A stretch of 64,000 nucleotides of DNA from assembly GCA_028023455.1 (NCBI GenBank), contig JAQFVV010012489.1:2605881-2669880 (forward strand), written 5' to 3'. Under the pieces are notes generated by a model that saw only the letters and a program-made list of their open reading frames with translations, did not search any database and had not been told where the DNA came from. Each line of letters opens with the position of its first letter. The first letter of the stretch is position 1. The translations under genes were made by a program, and so were the position numbers. Origin of the DNA: Epiperipatus broadwayi. Taxonomy: Eukaryota; Onychophora; Udeonychophora; Euonychophora; Peripatidae. This document shows, one piece after another, positions 36,593 to 47,800 of the stretch.

Positions 36593-36850
36593 AAGTATAT
36601 ATCACACTGGGTTTCTTCTACTTCTAGCGATATGTTTTATTTTCTGCTGAGACAAACTTTTTTCCTAATTGTAACTTATAAGAAAAATTAAATGCTTCAT
36701 AACTCGGAGAATCATGTGATGTTCACGTACTGGAAGCGAAAGGATTGAGTTCTAATGCAATGATTTTTAATTTAAGGTTTTACTATTGCATTAAACTTTA
36801 TATTCCTCGAGTGAAAGCACTGAATATTGGATTACGGTATGGATTACTTT
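36593..36850 (+). mobile_element. Left part of a TIR element related to 31909-32984
   Basis: CACACTGGGTTTCTTCT, then GAATCATGTGATGTTCACGT, ACTGGAAGCGAAAG and TTCTAATGCAATGATTTTT follow the order of the 31909 element (ACACCTGGGTCTC, GATTCATGTTTCACTGGAAG, AACTCCGATAATGCACTATT). An inner inverted repeat AATGCAATGATTTT/CTATTGCATT is kept. I found no right end. Confidence 0.5.
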
Positions 36851-37535
36851 TATATAAAAAACAGAGCTTGATTCTTATATGAAAATACATGCACAACAAC
36901 ATACTTTCTATATATAAAGCAATATATATTTTTGCTTAAAAGAAAATAAGTTTTTATAAGAATTGCGCAAATTCATTTTTATTTTCTAATTATATTTTAC
37001 TTTGTCGATGAAATTTTAATTCACTAGGCAATCATCCTAGGGCTACAACTTTAATGCTGTTTATTGTTTCAGAAAATGAATGGACAGATGAAAAGAAAAA
37101 AACTTTAAATTTTAAACAATCGAAGTTGTAACTTAATACTTAAACGAAAAAATAAAACAAATGAATCCGCTCCCCTCCTCAATCTCGTTTTTTAAAAAGT
37201 TATAATTAAATTTTCATTTTATTTTATTTTCTCGGTCAAATCAGAGTTGATACTATTTCCTTTTGAGATTCTTTATTAAATAAAAATGTTAGAAAGATTA
37301 CAGTTAAAAAAAAATCATATTCAAATATGATTCAATCAAAGAAAAGTCTTAATACTTTAGCGATACTTCTCATTAAGATTTTATACATGTAAATCATTTT
37401 ATCATATATTCTACAACTAGGTTTACAAATACATACAAAATAATTTTTTCAGATGATGTGATATCCATTTTCACCAAAAGTCATTTTTATAAGCAATAAT
37501 AGACACTAAAAAGAAATTCCAAAAGAATGTGATAT
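36851..37535. other. AT-rich DNA with nothing recognised
   Basis: May contain the decayed remainder of the preceding TIR element; nothing matched. Confidence 0.4.
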
Positions 37536-37737
37536 GTTGGACTATTTCCATCATCTTTCATTATTTAAACCTTCCAAATATAAGCAACTGTAGACAACAT
37601 AGGATAGTTTAATCTACTAATCTATGTTGTCTCTAAGTGTTATTACTAGAAATTGTTTGCATTTGGAAAAGTTTAAATAAAGTTAATTGTTTTTTAGATA
37701 GCCAACATTTAATAATAGAAGATGGAAATAGTCCAAC
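37536..37737. mobile_element. MITE family R, complete copy
   Basis: Exact ends GTTGGACTATTTCCATC (37536) and GATGGAAATAGTCCAAC (37721-37737) define a ~202-bp element with TIRs of about 20 bp. Inside, AGACAACATAG and CTATGTTGTCT (near 37592-37633) form a second stem. The right half matches 3835-3922 (AAGTTTAAATAAAGTTAA). No coding capacity. The target duplication could not be fixed; flanks read GATAT before and AGATC after. Confidence 0.85.
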
Positions 37738-38290
37738 AGATCGCATTTAAAATACATCATCTCAATACCAAAAGAGATTTTATAAAACAACAATCAATGT
37801 TTTAGAAGTGATTAGAATGATGCTAAAAGAGAGATATAAATATGAAATGTAGACGAGAAAGGATTGAAGAAAATTTCTAAACATTTATGTTTTAATTTAT
37901 TTTCTTACTTTTTTAGCCACCAGATTTATGAAATATATATATCTAGATTTCAATTCCTATAGAAAAGAAGCAAATTATTAATCACTTTCAAATATGAATT
38001 GTATAACATTATTACATCATAAATCGTTTCATGCTAACTGGTTTAAATGCAAGTGAGGCTAATAAAAAAACATATATCCAGTAATTGTTTTATTCACATT
38101 ATACAGTTTAGATTGCAAGATTTGAACTTTAATTAATAGACTTACTACATAGTTTCATATATAATTATAAGATATTTTATTGTTTAAGTATCTTCAATGA
38201 CAGACTGAGCATGAATTATTAGAGCTAAATCTTTTTTAAATTTCCATTTATTTAAATCAAAATCAATACTTTGAATCTCTAATTTTTATT
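37738..38290. other. AT-rich DNA with nothing recognised
   Basis: No repeat or coding match noted. Confidence 0.5.
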
Positions 38291-38295
38291 AAAAC

Positions 38296-38937
38296 AGGCA
38301 AAACTCACTATACGTATTGCCACACACAGCAATGTAAAGTAATCAATGGATGCCAGAAGGCTTGTGCATAAAATCTCCAACTAGTGCCTACTCATCCTAT
38401 ATCCCCAGACTAGTTTCTGGCTTGTGGTCTTTATCAGTGAGGAGCCTTGCATCTGAGAGCACTACATCTAGATATTAGGATCAAATGCAACCCTTCAGCA
38501 GCCACCTCTTATCTCCACTTAACTACGAAACTATGAGTCTTAAACTGAAAACACCTTAATGTTTTCAATACAAGCCCATTAGCTGATCTAGTCATATGGG
38601 CCCAACTCAGTTCAGTACCCTTAAATTTTGGTGTCTTTGGTTCTTTAATAACCATAGCCACCACTAACCTCTTAAACAGGATTAGTTTTAAGCCAATAAA
38701 CTAAGATCTAGGTGCAGTGCTCTCAGATCCAAGGCTCCTCACTGATGAAGGCCACAAACCAGAAACTAGTCTGGGAATATTGGATGAGTAGGCACTAGAT
38801 GGGGATTTTCTGCACAAGCCTTCTAGCATCCATTGATTACTCTAGCTTGCTGCGTGTGGCAATATGTATAGTGAGTTTTGCCTGTTTTAACAACAGTTAT
38901 ACACAAGCATAAGAAGTGGTCATCATGTGATGTTTAT
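38296..38937. mobile_element. Family A element, copy 4: two long inverted arms, centre deleted
   Basis: The left arm (38296-38660) reads from AAACAGGCAAAACTCACTAT through CCAGACTAGTTTCTGGCTTG, GAGGAGCC, CTTCAGCAGCCACC to AACCATAGCCACCACTA. The right arm (38695-38892) is the inverse of the outer part: AAGATCTAGGTGCAGTGC, GGCTCCTCACTGATGAAGGC, AGAAACTAGTCTGG, CATTGATTACTC, GTTTTGCCTGTTTTA. The right arm then ends in the outer terminus GGTCATCATGTGATG (38920-38934). Compared with 62961-64000, the central hairpin and the inner half of the right arm are gone. Arms pair over about 190 bp. Confidence 0.8.
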
Positions 38938-39629
38938 TGGTTTAATCTCCAATTTTACCATTATAATAACTAATAGGAGTAAGCTCTATAAAACTGAAAT
39001 TATTTCATTAACTATAAAAATTTTGGGCGATCTCATTTTAAGAAAACTGCATTCATCTTTCAGTAGAAAAGTTGTAATCAATTATGTACAAGCTTTCTTA
39101 GCTCATGTACTAAACTAATAAGGAGTTATGCCTGAAGGTCAATCTTGTTTAATGCATATAACTCACATAATTGTAATTAAGTATACAGTTTTTATACTAT
39201 CATTTTGTTACAAATCATTGTTACTTCAATAGATATTGTCATAGTCAAGACATTATTTTTTCTTCTAAAAGTAATTTTTTACTATACTTCCATTATCTAA
39301 ATATGAATTGTATTTAACAATTTTTTTATATATTTTTTGTCTTCTGCTTAATTAGAGAAATTAAAACAATATTAAATAACCTATTTCAACAAAAGACTTC
39401 TCTTACATTCATATACAAAGAAACAATTAAGAAGACATTATTCTCCAGGCTAGACAAATACAGATTAATAAGTTATTTTGTTTTATCTGCTAGCTCAAGG
39501 ATAAAACAATGGCCTGCAAGACCTTTTGGAATTATTTCATTGATCCTCATAAAAATATCAATATGAATATCATTTTAGTGTGATGACAATTTTTTTAGAA
39601 ATATATTGTAAAAGTGTATGGTAATTATG

Positions 39630-40270
39630 ATGTATAGTAAATTCTAATAAATTTCTCAAGTGTCATTCATTCAGACATACTAAAGTTAATTTAAAGTAAT
39701 TGTTAATATCTTTACATTCATTTCCAAATACTACAGATTTGCTCATACTTAAACTTTTAGGTTGAAAGGATAGATGGATTCATTCTATCTTTTCATAAAG
39801 ACTTTATCTTGTGTTCTTTGGAAAAAATGATAGTATTCATTTATAGTTAAATACACAAAGCGCATGTGCATTAGCTTAATGCTAATTATTATTACAGTTT
39901 AAAAACATCGCACTATATAAAATAAATATCTTATTTACATATGTTTAATTTCAACTAAGAATGACGTATCATAAATTCTAATAAATTTCACAAGCATCAT
40001 TCATTCAGACATAGTAAAGTTAATTTAAAGTGATTGTTAATATTTTCACAATCTCATTTCCAAATACTTAAGATTTGCTCATACTTAAACGTTTGGGTTG
40101 AAAGGATAGATTCATCCAATCTTTTCACAAAGACTTTATCTTGTGTTTGGAAAAAATGAGAGTATTCATTTATAGTTAAATTCACAAAGCACATGTGCAT
40201 TAGCTTAATGTTAATTATTATTACAGTTTAAAAACATTGCGCTATATAAAATAAATATCTTATTTATATT
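39630..40270. repeat. 334-bp tandem duplication, two copies
   Basis: AAATTCTAATAAATTTC occurs at 39639 and 39973. The copies stay collinear through CATTCATTCAGACATA, TTTGCTCATACTTAAAC, AAAGACTTTATCTTGTG and ACAGTTTAAAAACAT to ATAAAATAAATATCTTATTT. Divergence is modest, with small indels (for example the extra TTCT before TTGGAAAAAA in copy 1). Non-coding. Confidence 0.9.
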
Positions 40271-40819
40271 AGTTATTATAATACAGTTTCTATACAAGTG
40301 AATTTTTTTTCTTATTAGTATGATTAGTAAAAATTTCCATTTTTTAATGCTCAACTTTAACTCTCTTTTTTACTCATTTAATTTTAACATGGCTGCAAAA
40401 AAGAGTTTGCCGTTAACTGAAAAAAGCCTCTTTGATTCTTCTGGGAGGCTTTAAAGGAACTGAACAGGGCAAAATTCAAATGTTTCTTCTATACATTCTT
40501 GTCATTGCAGCTGTTATTACTATATGATTATTCATATAGTATACAAACATGGACAGCATGGTTAATTTATTGGCTTTTTACCTCTGAGTTTAAGATCAAG
40601 AAACACCATGAACTTTCTTCTCAGTTGCCTGATAAGGTAGAATGAATGTGTGTGAATAAAAAAAAATTCTCATAGACATAAACAATCATGACAAACAAAA
40701 ACTAAACATGGCCCTTATTTCCAGAAAGTTGTAAAGGCTCCAGGCAAGGCAGTGATTGGTGGCTGAAGGTGGAAGGTACTAAAAATCTCAGGCTGCCATT
40801 TGATAATGACATTTTTATT

Positions 40820-43520
40820 TAGATACTTACAACTGCAGATCACTTTCAAGTTAAGGAAGATTGTAAGAATTGAAAGAAAAAGTATCTTATATTAAATGGG
40901 TCATTATTGGACTATGTGAAGTTAGAAAAAAGGTGAAGAAACAATTAATTTAAAAAGTGGACATGTACTCTATTACAAAAGCATACATATTGAAAGTACA
41001 ATTGGAGTAGGATTTATTATAAATAAAAAGTGGAATAAAAACAATGAGAAGATTGATGTTGTGTTAGACAGAGTGGCAAGATTAGTCATTCAACTTAATA
41101 GCAGATATCAAATGCAGATAATTCAGGTTTATGCTCCAACTAGTTCTCATGGTAATGAAGTAGTAGAAGAATTTTATATAGATGTACAAAAGGCTTTTGA
41201 TCAGAATAAACAGCATATAAAAATTGTTATAGGAGTCTTGCTAGAATTGGTAAACAAATGAAAGATGAAAGTATTGTAGATAAATTTGGTTATGGTAATA
41301 GAAATGAGAGAGGACATAGATTTGTGGAGTTTGCAGAAAAAGAAAAACTTTAAATTATGAATTTATTTTTTTGAGAAAAAATATTAAAAGGAAATAGACA
41401 TGAAAGCATCCAAATGAAGATACAGCAGAATTGGATTATATTTTGAGTAACAGAGAATACATATTTCAAGTTTGTAATGGTCTTAATAAATTCAACACAG
41501 GAAGTGATCATTGATTAGTAAGATGTAAGATACATGTTAATGTAAAATTAGAAAAACAAAATTTATTAAGAAAAAACAATATTTACAGTTGATATTCATA
41601 ATCTTCTGAAACATTCTAATGAATTTAAATTAGAACTTGTAAATTGGTTTCCACTATTATGAAATTTTGAACATGATTCAGATTTGAATGAAATTAATAG
41701 GAAAATAACTGATGTACTTATAAAAACAGCAACAAAGATAGCTGGTAGAAAAAAGCAGCAATTGACCAATAAATATTTTACTGAGATTAGAGAATTTATG
41801 TAGAAAAAAAAATGATGATATATAAAAATGATGCATTAAGAAGATTGAATATCTCAAATTTTGTAAAATGGTGCAAAAAAGAGTTTATAATGATATAAGA
41901 AAATATAATTGTGAATTAGCAAGTAATGCTGTAGAAGAGAATAAAAGTCTCAAGAGTGTAAAATAACATTTTGGTATTGATAGGAAACTTATATCTACAA
42001 TAAGAAAAAAAAGATGGAACTACAACTAAAAGAGAGATGACATCATGAAATGGATAGAAGATTCTATAAAGAATTATACAATAATAAAAACAAGTAACTC
42101 CTGCATCCATTATATCTTTTGAATTGCCCAGAATTTTAAATGACAAAATAAGATATGCAATTATATTTATAAAGAAAAAAAGATTTAGATAATTATGGAA
42201 TTATAATCAATATATTAAAAAAAGCAGGAGAAAAACAGAATTTTTTTTGACAAAGTTATATACTAAATGTCTAAATGATAAAGAGTACCAGATGATTGGA
42301 TGAATGCAATATTAATATTTAAAAAAGATAATAAAGAAAATATTAGAATTTACAAACTTATTAACCTTTTATCAGCTTTATATAATTTTTTACCAAGATA
42401 ATTACAACTTGTGTAAAGATAACATTGGATTTCAATCAACCAAAGAATAAGCTGGATTTATAAGTTGCCATTATGTTTTGAAATTGTAGATTATGAAAAG
42501 GCATTTCATTCTATAAACATTTTGGCAGTGATTAAAGCATTGGATCATCATTATATAGATCCAGGATATTGTCATGCAACAGCAACAATTAGATTACATG
42601 ATGATACTAGGAAGATTAACATTGAGAAAAGTGTAAGATAGGTTGATTCCATATCTCCAAAACTTTTTATAGCAATGCTGCAAGAAGTATTTTGAGGATT
42701 AAAATAGAAAACCAAAGGAGTAAAATTAAATGGAGATTATTTAAGTCATTTAGATTTTCAAGATGTTGTTGTTGTTTTTTTTTTTGCAAATAATGACTGA
42801 GAGTTTCAGGAAATGTTGCAATAGTTATCAGATAAAAGTAAGAAATTAGGAGTAAAGATAAATGTTAAAAAGACTAAAGTAATGTTCAATGGATTTTCTC
42901 AAATAATATAAATAAGGATTGATTATGATAAGTTAGAAGAAGTTAACAACTACAAATATCTTTTTTTCAGATTATTACTACAGAGAGAAACATAATGGAT
43001 GAAATTAATCATTGAATTAAACTTAATTGCTTTTGATAGAAATACCTTAATATTAAAAAATATATGTCTATGTGTTTGAAAAGAAAGGTTTTAAAAAATG
43101 TGTTTTACCAGTTCTTATTTATGAATATGAGGCTTGGACACTTAATAGAAGTGCAATGCAGAGACTTCAAACCACTCAAAAAAGTATGGAGCGATACATA
43201 TTAGGAGTAACAAGAAGAAATCAAAAACATAATATGTTGGTAAGAGAAAAAACAGCTGTTACTGATATCAGTGAAATATTTAAAAGACTCAAGTAAAATT
43301 TAGCTGGGCATATTGCTAGAAGAGATGATAATAGATGGACAATTAAAATCTTAAACTGGATTCCAAGAGATTATAAAAGACCCAGAATGAAATCACATGT
43401 GAGATGAATGTATGAAGTAAGAAAGTGTGCAGAGGTAATGTGGAAAAAAGAGGCTAGAGATCAGAGAAGATGGATTAAACTTGGAGACACCTTCATTTTC
43501 CAATGAATTGATAATGATTG
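40820..43520 (+). pseudogene. RTE-clade LINE, near full-length broken ORF (endonuclease + reverse transcriptase)
   Basis: Encodes, in shifting frames, the single ORF of an RTE non-LTR retrotransposon, which nicks DNA and copies its RNA at the nick. The AP-type endonuclease begins near 40825 (TYNCRSLSS). It continues with WVIIGLCEVRKK (40897-40932; Glu is the conserved metal ligand), IQVYAPTSS (41121-41147) and FGYGNRNERG (41285-41314). The RT part has PDDWMNAIL (42288-), VDYEKAFHSI (42486-42515) and the active-site loop near 42783-42797 reading FANND instead of FADD. The C-terminal domain is the best preserved: 43072-43296 has YEYEAWTLNRSAMQRLQTTQ, followed by AGHIARRDDNRWTIKI and a basic end. 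The 3' tail has TTGATAATGA repeats, as RTE tails often do. Many stops: inactive. Its nearest relatives in the window are at 34925-36150 and 58440-59480. Confidence 0.92.
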
Positions 43521-43837
43521 ATAATGATGATCCTAAATTTTACCATATTTGACTTAAGGAATCTGATTTAACATTATAGAGCCTGTGACATTATTTTTAA
43601 ATACATATAAAAATACAGATGTCACTAATCTCATCTCATACAAATTACTTTGATTCATGTGACGAAATTGCAATTGTGCTAATAGAAAACATGTTTCTTA
43701 ATTTGTCAGAGATTATTTTAAATATTATTTCCAATGATCAGTATTTTGCATTTTCATAAACAAATACATTTTTAATTGCTATTTCAAATTATATATGATT
43801 AAATTATAATTTGTCTAATTTATAATTTTTTTTTAGA

Positions 43838-44480
43838 ATGAATAACAAAAAGAAAATAGATCAAGAAAATCAATTCTTCAGTGATGAATAGAAAGTAAAA
43901 TATTCTTTACATTACCAAACAATAACTGTTTTAAAAAAACGTATACATGTTTTTAGCATAAAAAGATATCTTAATACAAAACATTTAAATAAAAACCTGA
44001 TTTTAAAGGTGGCCAATAAAAAATATAGATTACTTGTGTAAACATTTATTATCAGAAGAAAGCACTTTTATTAAATAAAATTATGAAACTGAAATTCTCA
44101 ATAAAATAAATTTTATTATTGCTCAAAAGATAACCAAAACAAACAAGAAATTTGCATGTGATGAATCTATCAAAGAGTGTTTTGTTAAAGGAAAAGGAAT
44201 TTTATGTTAGAAAAATAAAATAAATTCGAATACATTAGTTTATCTTAAAGGTAATCACAATGATGGAAGGAAGGTATTAGGTTTGATATTTGACCAATGG
44301 ATGATCTAAAAGATGAGCTAATATATTGTAAAGATATGGACAGGGTAGAAAAAATGCATTTAACTGTCTATAAACATTTTAAAATTGTTCAAAAGTTTGT
44401 GGCAATGAAATTCATGCAGTAACTTAAAACTAGAGGTAATATTTTTAAAGCATTGTTTGGAAAAAAAAAAAGTTGTCATT
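43838..44480 (+). pseudogene. Probable hAT-type transposase remnant (BED-finger/GTF2IRD2-like group)
   Basis: A plus-strand frame starting at the ATG at 43838 reads MNNKKKIDQENQFFSDE, a stop, then VKYSLHYQTITVLKKR and SIKRYLNTKHLNK. This follows the N-terminal pattern of domesticated and mobile hAT proteins of the GTF2IRD2/ZBED5 type (KKRKID.E.R.F...W...YF......C..C...V.V.K.YN..RHY.TKH). The cysteines of the finger are lost. Further on, FIIAQKITKTNKKFACDES then IKECFVKG matches the IAxxIAKxxKPF..GEFIKECM region of that group, in order and spacing. Stops break the frame and the catalytic DDE part is not recognised. The identification rests on pattern memory; a protein profile search would settle it. 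Confidence 0.55.
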
Positions 44481-47400
44481 CACTTAGCTTGAAAATGTAA
44501 CATTCTAAATGTGTGAGTTACAGAAATAGAATTGTTAAAAAAACTTCAAGATTATTTTCAAAAACAATTTCATAATTTACCACTAAGTATTATGCAAAAA
44601 TTACACAATTCTGAAAGAATCAGATAACAACAAACTGATATGCTGTATAACAGTAATGTCTGATAGTCAAAGTTGATAAATGTTCTTAAAGGATGTTAAA
44701 AAATAAAATAACAAATGATATTATTTTTGTAAATAAAGCAATGTGAAGATTTAACAGATTTAATTTACTCTGAATGTGTTCTGATTTTGACTTCACACTG
44801 AACAATTGAAATTAATATTACAAGAGAAAAATCAGTATATCCATGATGGACTTATGAACTTGAACTGCTTTCTGTATGGAGGCTAAAGTTATTTATTAAA
44901 ACATTATTAATGTTTCAGTAAATCATTTTCAATATTTAAGTTATTGAAAAGTATACTAAAAACTAAATATATAGTATAAAAATATTAATAATTCTACATA
45001 ATAAATTTTAATACTTGCTCTATTGATTTTGTAAAATAGAACATTCATTATCAATTAAATAAAAGCCATTTTTTACAATTATTGATGCTACATTAACTTA
45101 TACTCCACTATGATTGATTAACAGCACAATAATACAAGAATTATACAATAAAAAAGAAAGCTCAATTTTTTTTGACTATATAAATAATTTGACAACATTC
45201 AAATTTGATTAAAAGCAGTTTTGGTGATTTTTAGTTATATTTATACTTGTAAACAATCATGCTCTACTATAAACACAAATATTCTTTAGGAATCTACACT
45301 TCAGATAACTATTTAAAAGTTACACTAAAAATAAGCACCCCAAAATGTAGTCCGACTTTGTCAAGACAACTAAAGAATGTAAAAATTTCCATGAAAATTA
45401 TTGATTACTAATTTCTTAAAAAACAATGGGTTTATAATTTTTTCTTCATAATTATTAGTAAAATAAAAATGGAATTTTTTTTAAATGTAGTCTTTGATTA
45501 TATTTCATTAATATGATATAGTACTTTTCTGAAAAATTTACCCACTCATGTTCTAGTTAAAAATAGCTAGATAACCAACAATAATCAAATAATGACTAAT
45601 AATTGATTGACTGAACTGAATTAGTTTTGAGTCTCCTACTTAAAATAAATCCTATGTTTGTTTGATAAAATATTAACTACTGAAAAAAATTTCAAACACT
45701 ATCTGAATTTTAATTCTAATAAAGAATATGTACTTACTGTGATGCTACTACTAATAAAAAAAGCAATCATTAAGTTATAAGTTATTAGAATAATAACAAA
45801 AAATTACAGATTAGTTTACACATGTAAACAGTAGGAGTCTATAAATTCATTCACAGTCAATTATGTAAGTATGAATTAATCAATAGATAATAATGCATAG
45901 TCAAATTGAAAAAAAAATCCATTGTTTGAAATTTAGTAAAGCAATAGTCTTATAAATAAAATAATGAAATGGACTTTTTGATTCAAAGGTATTATAAAAG
46001 TTTTTATATATCTTTAATTTTTTAAAACAATAAGTTATGGAGAATAAATATGAATAAAACAAGTATGGAACAGTATAAAATATAAAAAAAATAAAATGAG
46101 ACAAATTGTTATTTGGTATAAAAAAAGTTCAGATATTATATAAAAAAGGCAAAAATGGAATAAAAGTTTGAATTGTTGATGTGATGTATATAAAGATAAA
46201 AAGTGAAAGGGAGTATTGAATATTTATTTTTGGAGTGAAGATTATTGCAAAATTGTTTAGAGATTGAAAGTAATGAAAAGAGAAATGTAAGAGATAGTTA
46301 TTTATATATATTGTACATATATGTATGTTCTCATGTCCCACACATATATTATTTAATTGAGAAAAAAAAATTTCTTTTATATATATAGATTTATGTGTAC
46401 GTATATTATATGTGTAATATATAGTTGATAAATTAATAGGTGGTGAATGAATATAATGTTGTAAGAAATGATATTTTAATATGTTATTTTTCTTATTAAA
46501 TAATTAATATATTCAGTTATTTAGTTTTATTTTTGGTTAAAATAAAGCAGATCAGAAAGAAAGTGTCAAATAAAGTGATCTAGATAAGAGATTGGGATTT
46601 GAAAATGTACACGTGCAAAAGAGTGTGAAAGAATAAGAACGTCTGTATAAACACAAAAACGCTTTTACACCTATTTGTAATGGCTATAGATTGCCAGCTT
46701 TGTTGTATTGTTTTTATCTGTATCTAAGATTTTTTTTTTAAAAGAGAGAGGTGCTTTGAGGAAATAAAGGTGATTATTAATTTTCTTGTAAAATCGCGAT
46801 AGTACATCAACTTGTCAAACTCTGATTTTTTATCTTTTATCTCAAGATAAGATATGCAGGTGGTCAGTTTCTTTGACCAAAGATTGGCAATATAAATGAA
46901 TAAAATGTTTAAAAGGTCACTCAGTCATGATTATTGGAGAGAGATGTAACTCAGTATTATTATTTTAGAGAGACAGACAGAGAGATGTAACTCTCACTCA
47001 ATTTTTTCCTCATTATTAATGTTGAAAAAAAAAGGAAAAAGGGAAAGTGGGCGATTTGATTTTTTTTTTTACTCTTTAAAAATTGAACAAGGGAAAAGAA
47101 GGAAAAGACTCTTGTATAAAGTCAAAATAGATGAAGATGTGCGGATATACAAGTAATTCCCAGAAATATTAATATTGGAAAAAGAGGGAAAATGGAACAA
47201 AATTGAATTTATAAGAAGTTATTGACAATTCTATGAAATGAGATTAACATATTTTTCTGAGTATAATACCATGACTCTGCATTGCTAAACCATTTTTTTC
47301 TGCTTCCTGGATTAATACAGAATGAGTTAAAATCACTAATCTACTGTGGTCTCATATACCAATCAAATAATAACCAACAAAATGAAAGAGTTTGAAGCCA

Positions 47401-47560
47401 ACCACACAAGCTATATGAAATGCTTCTTTTCTGGCTCCTGGTCTATTAAAGGCTCATTACCTTTGGATGAATGGAGAAGGGGAAGGAAGAGGAAGAGAAA
47501 ATGTATAAAATCCATATATAGCCAAGTTTGAAGCCATGAATCAAATTTTTGTTAAAGTTT
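44481..47560. other. AT-rich DNA with nothing recognised
   Basis: May contain the decayed C-terminal part of the hAT remnant up to about 45000. Short frames such as 45901-46104 and 46129-46341 (minus) are Phe/Ile/Tyr-rich chance frames. A purine-rich patch lies at 46735-47130. Confidence 0.4.
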
Positions 47561-47569
47561 ACCTCAGTC

Positions 47570-47800
47570 ATCTAAAGTGTCTACAGCGATTATTTTTTTA
47601 AAAATGGGAGAGACAAGCAAATCCACCAGTACATACTTATTAAAAAGTATTTATAATAGCTCTTTTTAAAATGGTAGAAGGAAGCCAATCAACAATAAAT
47701 AATTTTAGAATTAAAGAAACAAGCAAGTCAATTGATTCATGTTTATCTTAACAGTATCTGCAATAACTTTCTTTTTTATGGAGCAAAGACAAGCAGTCTG
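47570..47800. repeat. Degenerate repeat units of ~70-100 bp
   Basis: Three loosely similar units: GTCTACAGCGATTATTTTTT then AATGGGAGAGACAAGCAAAT (47578), GTATTTATAATAGCTCTTTT then AAATGGTAGAAGGAAGCCAA (47648), and GTATCTGCAATAACTTTCTT then ATGGAGCAAAGACAAGCAG (47752). The shared order TAT/CT-CA/AT-AATA-poly-T-ATGG-AAG.C.A suggests an old tandem array. Weak. Confidence 0.4.

Noticed and set aside
38695-38830. CTGATGAAGG...CAGAAAC in the family A arm, reminiscent of a hammerhead ribozyme core
   Set aside because: CTGATGA and GAAA are there with a short GGC/GCC stem between them (clearest in the inferred consensus), but the bases next to the core do not pair, stem III is not formed, and no NUH cleavage triplet sits at the right place opposite the putative stem I.
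47346-47531. 61-codon plus-strand frame with a basic C-terminus (RRGRKRKRK)
   Set aside because: The basic run comes from a purine-rich GGAAGAGGAAG tract; no domain and no supporting splice context.
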